This document shows, one piece after another, positions 14,077 to 25,845 of a stretch of DNA of 64,000 nt; the stretch's first letter is position 1, and each line of letters starts with the position of its first letter. Location: assembly GCA_959347315.1 (NCBI GenBank), contig OY365811.1, forward strand, positions 41,365,919 through 41,429,918. Reading direction: 5' to 3'. The position numbers and the translations under genes are program-made. The DNA comes from Bimastos eiseni. Its lineage: Eukaryota > Annelida > Clitellata > Crassiclitellata > Lumbricidae. Below the pieces are notes generated by a model that was given only the letters and a program-made list of their open reading frames with translations, did no database searches and was not told where the DNA came from.

Positions 14077-17000
14077 ATGTTTGAAAACGTAGATTTTCCT
14101 CTTGTCATGACAACAGTTGCAGTGGCAACAATTTTGTTCGCATTCTTCTGGAGAAAGCAAAACAGAACGAAGGATACTGGAAGAAGATATCCACCTTCAT
14201 CACCAATTCTACCACTCGTTGTTGCAATTCTCCGCGGAGGAATGAACATTCTGCCGGAACACTTCATGAAATCAGCGGAAAAACTTGGTCCTGTGATTTC
14301 ATACAATGTTGGAGGAAGGTAGGAAATAATTAGTAGGCATAGTGTCAAGACTACGAGTTTTAAATCAATTATCTTTAAACAAAAATAGTCCTCTCTTTAT
14401 ATCTGCTTAGTTCAATTTTCTTTTATTTGACTCAATCCTTGACTCTTATGTTTCCAACGTCTAATGTCAACATACATGTTGACTAGTTAAGATCATATAT
14501 CGTGTTTTTAATTTTCTAAACCTGCTGCTTTATTTTATGTAGGAAAGGGTAGATCCTGTTGCGAGACCTATCGGTCCCTTAGGGATTTATTTCTTACATA
14601 TTATCACTCCTCTCCGTATTCTACTGGTTTCCTATGTTGTCATCAATGTTGTTTGAGGTGATAATAAAAAATTTGCTTATGGCTATGGTTCATTATATGA
14701 ATACACACATGCAGTGAATTATATGCATGAATGCATTCATGCATAAGACGCTCTTAGCAATACACATATATTATGCGACCTTGTGGGCCGAGTCCTGCCT
14801 GTTTGTGAGAATCAGTCCAAACACTGTTCAGCTTCGGGATTGAAATTTTATTGAATGAACATTTTCTGTGTTTGTAATTCGTCCCAAAGGTTGATGATAA
14901 TTCTAAATGGCTGGGAGGCAATTTCAGATGCCTTCGTAAGAAAATCCGAATCCTTCGCAGACAGAGTTGAGTTTTGGGCAGAGGCGAATCTTCTCAACCA
15001 CGACCTCAGAGGTATTTCGATTCAACGATGAGTGTTTCACTATAATTAAATAACGATAGGCCTACCTCCAGTTAAAAAACTACGCTACGAATTATTGTTA
15101 TGATAGTAGTAAAACTTACGACGGACAAATTCACAGCATCATAAAATATAGCACGGCGCTGGATCACCTGCCAAAAACCAGATCATGGAAAAGTATGGTG
15201 ACAATTTATGTGGCTGTCCCGGCCACCATTTCGTCCATGTTAGAATGGAAGACATTATGAGCTGGGACACTGCATCGCCGAAGTCTGTCAAAGAAATGGG
15301 AAGCAAGGTTTTCCCTATAACGGTAATCAATCAAATTATTATGATACATCGCTAATTTTCAGCTGCCCTTCCAGTAGAAGGCTGCGCTGGGTGCTCTGTA
15401 ATAAGACAAATCCCGAGACAATTGGAAGACCATGGCACTAAGCGACTTATAGTCCAGCTGACTATAAACAGTCTATTTGATCAACCTTTCGTATGAGTTT
15501 CTGAATGAAGTGTACTTGCAAAAATTAAAGGATGCACGCGTACAAATACTAAAAAATAGTTTAAGGCAATTAATACGTTATACATTTTAAAGCAGCATTC
15601 AAAGCAGGTAGAATAACTATGCCAACGCCCATAACATGTAAATAACAGAGTGAAATGCTTGTCCAGACGTTGCCTGCTAAAAAATTTTAGCCGAAACGCG
15701 ACCCAAGCTCTGTTGTTAGCTGCGCTGAAAAAGCAGCTGGCTGCCAGCTGCTAGAGTGTACATGGCAAGACTGTGTCATGCTAATCTGAGTTTATGTAAT
15801 AGACCCCACTTTAATGAACGACCTTTAGATAGTCTGTCACTTGCAAATGACACCACTGATCAGACTGACTACGCCGCTCGACGTAATTAACTTACGACGC
15901 AATTTTTTATTTTCTGATAAATGACACTTAACTCTTATGGTAACAATATATAAAACGATAAATACAAATAATTATGACAGCAAACTAGATAGAAGTAGTA
16001 GCATAAATTATAATAAAATAGCAATAATTAATAATAATAATAGCAAAACTAGTAATAATAATAATAATAATAATAACAATACTAACAATAATATAACCTT
16101 GTAATAATAATAATTATAATAATTATAGCGGCGAAGATAATCGTAGTCATAATTGTTGTTCAGAGTTTGTCCACGTTCAATCTCAAGGTCATAAGTTACA
16201 AGGTGATGCAAATCTGATTTTAACACGAGCATGGACAAGTTTTTTAACACGTGTGTAATTTCTCGTTCGACTTAGCAACAGGCATTTGATTTTTCTAGGT
16301 ATAATTTTCGCCAGATATAACGACAACTTTAAGAAGTATCACAAGCTGTGTTTGACCATCCTCAAGGAGTTCGGATTTGGAGTGTATGCCGTTTCTGAGA
16401 ATCGAATTCTTCACGAAGTTGAATCGTTGAACCAGGAAATTCTTAAATTCAACGGTCGCCCATTTAACCCGATACTGCTGACTGTTCATTCAACCTTCAA
16501 GGTGGTGTCAAATATTCTCTTCGGTGAAGCCTTCATGATGTCGGATACCTGTCGCAAAATATCTGAGAGAGTCCATAAGTTTGCTAAACACACCAATTTC
16601 ACAATCAACATTGCCCCTTTTCTGAGATTTCTGCCAAAGGTCCGAAAGGAAATGTCCGCTCTGGTGCAATTGCATGAAGAAATAATTAAAGGAATTGAGG
16701 AAGGAATCGAATGCAGTATGTCGTCTGATTGCGAGTCTACATTCGCTAGAAGATACGTAGAAATTCAAGGGTTCAATTTTGATCGCAAGGATCTTCTATA
16801 CATCATTCGTGATCTGTGTCTCGGTAGTGCTGATACCGTATCGATAACGTTGCAGTGGTCAATTGTGGAATTGGCCAACCATCCAGAGATACAGAGCCGC
16901 TTTCAAAAAGAGATCGATGACGTGGTGCCAAGAGATCGGTTTCCATCACTCGATGATAAACCTCGTCTGCCATACACGGAAGCTGTGATCCTTGAAGTCA

Positions 17001-18736
17001 TGAGACTACATACTACTGTACCGCTCTATGTGCCACACTCGACGCTCAAAGATACGGAGGTTCTTGGATACTGTGTACCAAAAGAAAGCATGGTAAAAGA
17101 TTGTGTTTTACTTTACCATCAATAAATATAGAAGAAAAACACTCTATGGAGTTTTAGGGTACCATCCTCTTCGCTCTATCAGTTGCTGAAGTCTCTTCTC
17201 TTAAGCCTGGCCTTGGTTCGAAGCGCCTATTGGCTTAGATGTTTTTAGGGTTCTATTCCGATTGTTTGAATCAGTCACTCAATTACAGATAATTATCTTC
17301 TTTGTTGTAATTTAGTTCCTTACAGCATTGATCTAGAAAATTATACTTTCCCAACGTCACCAAAATTAAAAGTGCTGACAGATTACTCTTAACCTCGATA
17401 TCTTGCGAACTGACAAAGTACAATGTAATTGCACATTCGATGTATTTCCAAGCATTAGTATATGATCCCTGCCGACAGAGAATAATCTTTTAATACACAC
17501 GAACTTGTGAATTAGCTGGTGCCCTGCACTTGGGTTTCGAAGGGCGCATTTTAAGTCCGGAGATTACAGCAATTACGATGAGCAGCTTGCTGCCAACGGC
17601 ATTCCATCAATTGTGGCAATCACAATAACGATTATAATGCATTGAAATATGCTTAGCATTTTTGACTTCGTATCATTTAGCAGTAACTCAATTGTAAAGT
17701 AAAACTAGCGCTTTCTTGTAACACTTCGGCACTTGATCAGGCACAGGATAAAATGTTATTGTTGTGACCATCACGAGAAAGACGACATTGGTATAGACCT
17801 CACACTTTTAAATAGATTGCTATTGATCATCATTTGTAGATTAAGTAGTCAGCAGCACACTTAAATAATCCTGTATTAATATATGTGTTTTAAATTGATT
17901 TAACTGGCATTGATTATTTATTTGACTTAGGTCATGGCTAACGCAATCAGTGCCCACATGGACCCTCAGTCCTGGAAAGACCCGATGAACTTCAGACCAG
18001 AGCGATTCCTTGACGCAAATCACTCGATAGTTGGAAGTGAGAAAGTGATTGCGTTTGGGCTTGGTATGTTGTTATCGTATTACATTTTAAAATTACAAAC
18101 TAACTCTTTATTCTAAACTCAATTACTAATCTTAGCTGACATCTTATTCTTTGATCAATTACCCTTTCAAGGCAATACGATTTTTGGCAGTGGTTTAACT
18201 TAAAATCGATATCAATCGACGCTTTAAATATCAAGGCAACGGCGCTAGACAATTTATTGCATACTATTAGATGAAGTCATATCAATGGTTAGTCATAGTT
18301 TCCAAGCATACGCACACACACACACACACTCACCTGCACACACAAGCACACACCGTGGCTTTACCTAAATGAAATTATGGAAAAGAATTAACCATAGGAA
18401 AAACCATAAATCTTTAATGGGTGGCAATTCACTATGAAACACAGCGCTCAATAAACCATTACGTCTCTGCTTTGATTGCTGAAAATATGCTAACGTATCG
18501 TTAAACATAGTTGATCCCGTTTCTTCCTGCGGTCTGTTCTAGGGAAGCGTTCCTGCCTCGGGGAGAGTCTTGGCCGTCATGAGTTCTTCCTCTTTCTCAC
18601 CAGTCTCGTCCAGCGATTCGATATCCGACCACCAGAGGGCCAGGATTCGATTAATGTGAAGCAGATCATAACTGTAACAATGCACACTTCGGAATTCGAG
18701 GTTAGAATGATTCCGAGAACGAAGATCGAGGACTGA
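14077..18736 (+). CDS. Cytochrome P450-3, CYP2-like, complete
   Basis: Clan-2 microsomal P450, closest to P450-2 and the broken P450-4. Exons: A 14077-14318, B 14890-15011, C 16299-17092, D 17931-18063, E 18543-18736 (TGA). The frame is open and gives 494 residues. The anchor at about 8-25 is followed by WRKQN and RRYPPSSPILP. The C-helix is FKKYHK, with Trp replaced by Phe and Arg by His. The I-helix is GSADT (Thr301), then EVMR 354-357, PERF, and [11 protein letters not shown] (Cys435). The start follows TTTTAG, a splice acceptor. The exon C donor is ATG|GTAAAA. The B-C intron has an AAT-rich tract (about 16010-16125) before exon C and holds the empty target site of the transposon found in the P450-4 copy (TAA at 15888-15890). 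The D-E intron has a CA run near 18306-18350. A possible AATAAA is at 19105. Confidence 0.9.
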
Positions 18737-19566
18737 AGAATCCTAAAGAATAATCATCACCGTCAAATGGTGATGGAAGGCCATTTTTTGAAGAACCAAG
18801 GACCATACTCGGTTTGCTTGTAGGCTTTTTACAAAAACAAACCATTGTCAGTATATTACTTGTATCTTAGTAATTAATCGACGAATGAAAGAACCAATAG
18901 ATTGAAGATATGTTACCTCTGGTCGCCGAATATATAGTTAGAGCGTTCGCCTTGATACGCCACAGCACGGGTTCAAGCATATCCTTTGATAGTTAAGGCC
19001 TATAGGAACCTCTAATACTAACAGCTGCACAGCGCCATGATGTTTGTTCATTAGCTCATGTTTATATGCAATAACAAAATATAGGATCAGCGAAATACAG
19101 ATCGAATAAATTTATTATAGAACGCACAATTGAATTATAAAACGAAATCGCCCATCCTAAATATTTTAAGCCTTATTAGGATTTTCAGAGACCCTTTACT
19201 GTGATTGAGCCAGCAGGCTACGAAGAACTACGTCTGTGGCAAAACAATTTAGAACAGATCATGTAAGTCACAGTAAGTGAGATTAACTCTTATTTATGAT
19301 TTAACTGGTTCTTCGCGTTTAGCTTCAGAACAGCGTTTTTGAAACAGTGGAGTTCTAGATTTGCAGGCATAGTCATGATCTAAAGAACTTACGATTTATG
19401 ACTTTGAATAGGAAACCTTGGTTTGTTTAACTGTATTGCCCTTTCTGCCCCATTCATCCTCGAGAACTCTTTACCCGAATTACTATGCTATCCTGATGTG
19501 TGACCTCGTTCATAACGTATATGCAAACGCATACATATACACATACATACATACATACATACATAT

Positions 19567-19597
<31 letters not shown>

Positions 19598-20442
19598 CAT
19601 ACATACATACATGCATGCATACATACATACATGTGTTCCTAATGCCTACATGCTAAGAGACATATATGCCAGCAGACATGCACACAAGCCTACATAATTA
19701 TATAGGCCTACATACAGGCGCATACACACCAACACACAGGCTTACATGCATGTATGATCTATGTATTTATGCATATATATACATATATATATATTCATGT
19801 TGCTCTCAACATGTTAATACTAAGGTCAGGGTCGACTAAGTGATTCGTTGATTTCCCATAAACTTCTGATGCGGCTGACTAGCAGAGCAAAGCAGGTTTA
19901 CATCTGTGACATGAGAATAAAGAAGATCGCACTTTTATGATGATCTGAATGTACTAATACTCTTTCATAAACAACCGGTTGAATAAGTTCAACACATTAC
20001 GTAGCGTCCAAAACGTCCCAAGTTACTACACATTTTTATAGAGGACTAAAAGAACACTCGGTGCTATTTGCCTGACCTCGAAAAGCAAGCAGCGTAGACA
20101 GCAATGGTAGCCGACTCTTCTAATAGCGTCATTAGAAAGGCATGCATATGCACGAGCCAAAGCCAACGTTTGTTAGACACTCACAGGACCAGAGAAACCA
20201 ATGCAGCCAATGAAGTGTTAATCGTATTTGTCGTATGTACTTAATCAATATAATCATTTGACGGGAACAATAAATTCAGCTTGCTCTAATCAAACAGTTG
20301 TGGGTTTACTCGACAGAGGGAACGTCGTATTAGGAACCACTGTTACAAAACCTCAACTCAGAGCTTGTTAATTTCTAGTATCTTATTGCCTCTGTTCAAA
20401 ATGCACATAGTCATAACCAAATACTTATAATATTTACATAAT
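18737..20442. other. P450-3 3' flank (copy B) and ATAC satellite
   Basis: 18770-19420 matches the P450-2 flank (copy A). A tRNA-like relic lies at about 18935-18990, with GGGTTCAAGC resembling a B box. It is followed by an (ATAC)n/(ATGC) microsatellite. About 19770-20300 matches 27966-28300, the sequence that follows the truncated P450-4. No gene is supported. Reading frames over the satellite are repeat artefacts. Confidence 0.6.
19533..19640. repeat. (ATAC)n microsatellite
   Basis: Imperfect tetranucleotide tract of ACAT/ATAC units, with ATGC interruptions near 19612-19620. More dispersed CATACA and ATAT units continue to about 19790. Confidence 0.9.
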
Positions 20443-20629
20443 GTGTGGCACGGTGGCCGATTGGTTAGTGTGGTCGGCCGGTAACGCTCAGTGTGGTCAC
20501 CGTGTAGGGACCTTGAGCATATCCTTCGCGCACAATTGCTCTGCAGTACAACGGCAATTGAGCCGCCGAGGCGTGTGCACTTCTGAGCAAAAATTGTTGG
20601 AAGAAAGAAGACATGAAATTTCAAATTTC
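20443..20629 (+). repeat. tRNA-derived SINE, copy 1
   Basis: The head GTGTGGCACGGTGGCCGATT and following GGTTAG resemble a tRNA 5' half with an A box. The tail includes CCTTCGCGCACAATTG, TTCTGAGCAAAAATTGTTGG and CATGAAATTTCAAATTTC. A second copy on the minus strand (55146-55355) shares head, middle and tail in the same order. This copy lacks most of the B-box region that copy 2 keeps. Confidence 0.75.
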
Positions 20630-21514
20630 ACCATTGTCTATTATTAAAAAGAACCTAATTAAGCTTATGGAGGACTAAGGACCATTCTCTTTTTGCTAAT
20701 GGACTTTTCCAAAACATATATTTTTTAGTCTGTATAAAACTCTGGAACTGATTCAGGTCTAGCATTTGACAGTGAACACCATGAAACCTCGAATTCTTCT
20801 CAGTTGAAGAGCGACATCTACTGTTGTTTGGTTGTTAGCACATGGTGCTTAGAAAACTTAACAATACTCAATAGACTAGCGAATTAAACGCACGAAATAA
20901 TTATTTATAGGACAAGCTAACGAATGAAATTGAGAATGAAAATGACTATCCTAAATATTATTATGGCCTGAGTAGAATCAGTCCTTGCCTCGGTTGAGCC
21001 AGAAGTCTTTGTAAAATAAAAAAAATACGTCTGTCGTAAAACAGTTTAACGCAGATCGTGTTAATATCTGACTTTGAAAAGGAGACAGCGGTTTTTATAT
21101 GACGGTATTCCATCACGTTGACTGCCAGCTTGTTCAGGCGCTGGTGACGCGTATAGACGTCTAGTAAGCAGCCGCCGCTCAGAAGGAGTTCATTCAGCTT
21201 GTCATTATAACAGTATTATATCCTGCCGCGCATTTATAAGTAGGCCTAATAGTCGACATGTGCTGCTACATACTGAGTACATTTAAGATTATTTTAGACT
21301 TCTGTCACTGCTTAGTGACTACAAACTGAATGAATGATGTGACCGAGTTGACGTCTGCCATCTTGGTTTATCCTCTTGCGGTAAACATAATAGTTATATA
21401 ACACTTGAATTAAGCTTATTTGAAAAGAATAGATAGGTTTAGTGCAGAGCAAAATCACGAATCTGATGTAATCCCAACAACTACAACCAACGCAGGACTT
21501 TGTAAAGAGTGTTC

Positions 21515-23130
21515 TACATGATCCTTTCCTCTCAACCAAAGTCATCGGAGCTGGATCCAGATCCTCCATTCCTGATTCAGGAGTCGATTGATATCCTGCT
21601 GCCATTCCTCACTCTACTCTGCAACGCCTCTCTTCGTGAAGGAGTCCTGCCGTCTTCCCAGAAGATCTCGATCATCACGCCAATAATAGAGCAGTCGGGC
21701 CTTGACCCGTCTGTTCCGTCTAGCTATAGGTCAAGATCTAATGTTTCTATTATCTCTAAGATAATTTAGAAACTTGTTGTCAGTCAGTTATTTAGCTATT
21801 TTGATACGAACAATCTACTTCCTCCATGACAATATAGGTATCGTGAAGGTCACTCAACTGAGTCTCTCCTACTTCGTCTCCTCTCCGACATTATATGGCG
21901 CCATGGACATATCCCAAATAATCCTTGTGACCCTATATGATGTCAGCGCTGCATTCGATTCGGTAGATCATGATATCCTCTTGAGTCGTCTCCCCTTAAC
22001 TTTTGGGATAAGAGACCTGCCACTAATCTGGATCAAGTCTTATCTCTCCAAACGTTCTACATCTGTTATCTTTCACTCATCTCGTTCTCTCTGGCGCCCT
22101 GCCCCCTTTGACGTCCCCCAGGGATCGGTTCTTGGGCCTCTTTTCTACATTCTTTTCACTTCAGATACTCGCATCCTGTTCTCTTACGAGCTACTCTTAC
22201 GCAGATGATGTTCAATCGTATGCGCATTACTTATCCAGGCTTCTTGTGCAGCCCGAACACTGTCTCAATGTCTCTAGCTACAGATGCCCTAACTGCCTGG
22301 ATGTTGTCAAATCGAACGCTGCCTAATCCGCCGAAGACTCAATATATTTGGCTCGGTACCCGCCAGCAGCTGAATAAGCTGAACTTGGGGTTTCTGTCTT
22401 CTGAATTACCTAACTTTGTATTCTCCACCTGTGTCAGGGACCTGGGGATAGTTTTGGATCAAAAACTGTCTTTTCTTAAGCATATTTCGGCATTGACTCA
22501 TTCCTGCTATTATTTCTTGCGCCAGTTGCGGGTTGTTTCCCGCTCTCTCTCCTCATCGTCTGCTGCCGCCTTGGTTCATGCCTCTATCATTAATCGATTA
22601 GATTACTGTTCCTCTCTCTTCTGGGAGTTCCCGCATGTCCGATTGCAACCCTTAGAGGGGGTTCAATGGGCCGCAGCTCGTTTGATTTCTTTGTGTTCCT
22701 AAATTTGGCCACATCTCTACGTACATGCGGGACGTCCTTCACTGGCTTCCGGTTCACTGGCGCATTCAATATAGGATATCCTCTATTGTCTGGCTGTAGA
22801 TTAGATCCCATTGTGGGCAATGCGCCTGTCTATCTTAGGGATCTGTTCACCTTAACTTCGGCTTCTTGTGGTCGCCGATCTCTTCGCTCGACCTCTAGAG
22901 GCGATTTTATGGTTCAACATGCTCATACCGCCACAAGGCAAAATAGGGCTTTCGCAATTGTGGGTCCAAGTGTTTGGATAAACCTTTCATCTGACCTGCG
23001 CTCTCTCCCGCTCGACCTGTCTGGCTCTTTCTATAAACTTCTTGAGACTTTCCGGTTTAACCGGACCTGGGTCACGAGCGCCTCTGAATAGTTATCTTGA
23101 AGAGGCGTTATGTAACTTGCAGTGATTGAT
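21515..23130 (+). mobile_element. Decayed 5'-truncated non-LTR retrotransposon
   Basis: Pieces of one reverse-transcriptase frame, in order: FLTLLCNASLREGVLPSSQK (finger region); DVSAAFDSVDHDIL (palm) at about 21945; PQGSVLGPLFYILFTSD; SYADDVQSY (catalytic YADD) at about 22192-22215; and a C-terminal part with RQNRAFAIVGPSVW. At least three frame changes and an in-frame TAG (about 21766) break it. The 5' part, with the endonuclease, is absent. The 3' end has GAGCGCCTCTGAATAG and a TGATTGATTG tail, as in Jockey/CR1/L2-type elements. It replaces about 150 bp of copy-A-like flank. Not functional. Confidence 0.85.
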
Positions 23131-23523
23131 TGATTCGATTTTTATTAATAACAATTTAGAATTTACTGTCTCTTACACAAAATAAAATAATATTGATACT
23201 AATCAAAATTTCTGCTTGCAATTATTGTCTAAAACTTGGAAAACTTGGCATCTCACTCATATGGCACATCTAAATAATGGAATAATTTTTGTCTTTATAA
23301 TATTTTCCATACTAGCTTAGTGTATTAAAAGGAACATAATTAGGGGCTGTCCCAATTATTACTTAAAATAAAATGTTTGAGCACAATTTTACATACAATC
23401 ATACACGTCAACACATACAAACGAGCATGCAGTAATGCAGGCAGACACACATAATAATATTATGTTTGTATGCCTAATCCTGCATGCCTGCATATATTAT
23501 ATTTAATCCATGCACACATACTG

Positions 23524-23601
23524 TCCTTTTCAGCCAAGGATTTGGCCGGGAGCGCCCATCGGTAGATATCTTGAGGGGAAGTTATATTAAGTATTATTGA
23601 A

Positions 23602-23632
<31 letters not shown>

Positions 23633-23635
23633 CAT
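23524..23635 (+). mobile_element. Short LINE/SINE 3'-end fragment, TGATTGATTG tail
   Basis: CTGTCCTTTTCAGCCAAGG, then GGCCGGGAGCGCC, GATATCTTGAGG, and a (TTGA)n tail. It shares the terminal GAGCGCC...TTGAagGG segment and tail with the larger element ending at 23130, and with fragments at 51630 and 62816. It is absent from the paralogous copy A near 12890, so it inserted after the duplication. Confidence 0.65.
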
Positions 23636-24573
23636 ACACAAACAGACCGTCATACAAATTTACATACGAAATGCATCAACTCTCAAAATTGTTTAATTTT
23701 CTAAGCACAGCGCACATTATGGTTCGTCGACGTCTCATTAATTCTTTGTGAGGTTGACTTGTAATACGGCGCTATATGAATTTACGAATACAACACATGC
23801 ATTATTACATGCTTTCATGCATTAATTACACACGGTGACCTATAGTCATAGCCAACTTTTTACCAGATTGTATACTCGCACACCAGTCTTCTCAACTCCT
23901 CCCAAAGCGTTAAGCAGTTCAATGTACATTATTGTGTCGTTGATATATTCAGCCACCAGTCTGCGTGCCTGGTCCAAATTCCGTGTAAAAATATTTTAAG
24001 TCCTGACTTCGTTGCTGTCAAACGTATTCGAAGGTCTGCGGGCATCCTCTCGCCAATTCGAAAAAGGCTGTGTCTGTTACAACAAGTGTTAGTAAAACAG
24101 GCTAGCATCATCCTATTACTGGTGACTTTAAGGTTTCGCATTTGTAGGTACCTAGGCATACGTGTCAAAGATATAAGGTTAATGCCTGTTTTATTCTTTG
24201 TCTGGTATAATGTTTATGTCTACACAAAAATAAAAATTATATGTCTAAAAATATGATAATTAACGCACCATACGTTTTCAAGCAGCATACTGAGTGCCTA
24301 GATCAGCCTTGTCATGCAAACACCCGTTTAAACGGCAGAGCGAAATGTCTAGACGTTGCCTGTTAAAAAGTGAAGCCAATACAAGTCACAAACTCTGTTA
24401 CCTCTGCGCTGAGATAACAGTTGCCAAATGGTAAGACCGCATTGTATGGTGTTAATTGGAATTTGTGTAGTACTTTTGCGGACGACCTTCGGATAGTTTG
24501 TCACTTGCAAAACGCAGTGAACGTAGGCGAGGAATATCAGATTGACTACGCCGCACTATATACATGATATTAA

Positions 24574-25429
24574 GCGGCCGTTCACATATTATATAGCGCT
24601 AAAGGAATAGGTGGGTGGTTTCCTGTTTTGATAGCGTTATATTGTGTAGAGTTGGGGGGTAGGTTGAAGGTTTCGCTATATAACAAAGGTTTTTTCAGCT
24701 TATGCTATTTTGCCTGTTTGTCTACCAATTGGAAATTTCATGTACCACGGACCTTCATTGTGAACCTAAACTAGCACCATCAGCTGAAAGCTGGCGAATT
24801 GATGTGACATTTTTACTTATTATTTATAAAACCACTTTTAACAGTTTCCTTTTTACGATTTGAACAATTTCCTGTGCATAGCTTTACACGCTCTTATATT
24901 CAATTCTGTGTGATTGGTTTTGATTCTGGTTTAAATTAAAATTAATCCAATTGAAATAATTATTTCGTTAGGTATTATCAAGATGTTTGATTTCATTTTC
25001 TATAGTAGGCCTATGTGTAAGCAGTTTAAATATTTTTGCTAAAATACCCAATTGTAGTTGTAGTATACACGCAGTATCATGCGCTATTAAATAGGTGAAG
25101 TTGTACCGCGAACCTATCGATAAATACCTGATAGTGCAATATTTAACCAATCGATTCTGTGTGACTCTGTAATCCTCATTTCTAGTGCAAAACAGGAGGG
25201 AAACAAAAATGATGTTTTTATAAAAGTTTCAAATTGTGCAATACAATTATGTCGATCGTTTGTCTTTTAATATGCTTATAGACTGGGGTGGAGCACGGGG
25301 GGTAGGTGGCATATCTCTTATATAACATAGGGATGGGGGGGTCACAGCTGCTGTTATATAACGTTATTAGGGGTAGGGGGTGGGTCAAAAATTGAGATTT
25401 TATGTGATATATAATATGTGAACGGCCCC
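24574..25429. mobile_element. Non-autonomous TIR transposon with TAA target duplication
   Basis: 856 bp. The left end is GCGGCCGTTCACATATTATA. The right end, read from the other strand, is GGGGCCGTTCACATATTATA. TAA flanks both sides (24571-24573 and 25430-25432). The paralogous site in the P450-3 intron has a single TAA (15888-15890) between matching flanks (GACTACGCCGC... and ...ACGACGC/ACAACGCGC). No transposase frame is present. The 3-bp TAA duplication suits PIF/Harbinger-type elements, but the family is an inference. Confidence 0.88.
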
Positions 25430-25845
25430 TAACCTACAACGCGCAACTTTTATTTCCTTATGAATGCCACTTGTAAACCTCATAGTAGCAATTGGCCGAT
25501 ATCAAACCATAAAGTCATACAAATCATAATGATAACAAAATATATAGAAGTATTGGTAGATATAACGATAACATAATAATAAATAATAGTAGCAATAATA
25601 ATACTAACTATAATAACCTAGTATTAATACTAATTAATTATAATAATAGTGATGAAGTGATGAAGATACTGATAGTTATTATTTTTAATATTCAGCTCTT
25701 GTCTATGTGCAACCTCAAGGTCACCAGTAAAAGGATTACGCCAGTCTGTTTTGTAACACGCGCAAAATCGTGCATGGACAGCTATTTTTCAATGTGTGTA
25801 ATTTCCCATTCGATTTAGCAATAGGCATTTATTTGATTTTTCTAG

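Larger units (their letters stand above)
20660..24085. repeat. Copy C of the P450 3'-flank duplication (orphan)
   Basis: Homology to copy A (about 9800-13340) starts at CTTATGGAGGACTAAGGACC. In copy A the corresponding point lies only about 50 bp after the P450-2 stop codon. No exon E precedes it here, so this is the 3' flank of a deleted P450. The block is interrupted by a LINE (about 21515-23130) and a LINE-tail fragment (23524-23635). It ends in the upstream block shared by P450-2/3/4. Confidence 0.7.

Noticed and set aside
20443..20530. A functional tRNA gene
   Set aside because: Only the A-box half resembles a tRNA. The B box is missing and a SINE body follows, so it was called a SINE.
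23929..24168. 79-residue minus-strand frame in the shared upstream block
   Set aside because: The homologous stretches at 13150-13340 and 4190-4330 do not keep the frame open, so it is not a conserved coding region.
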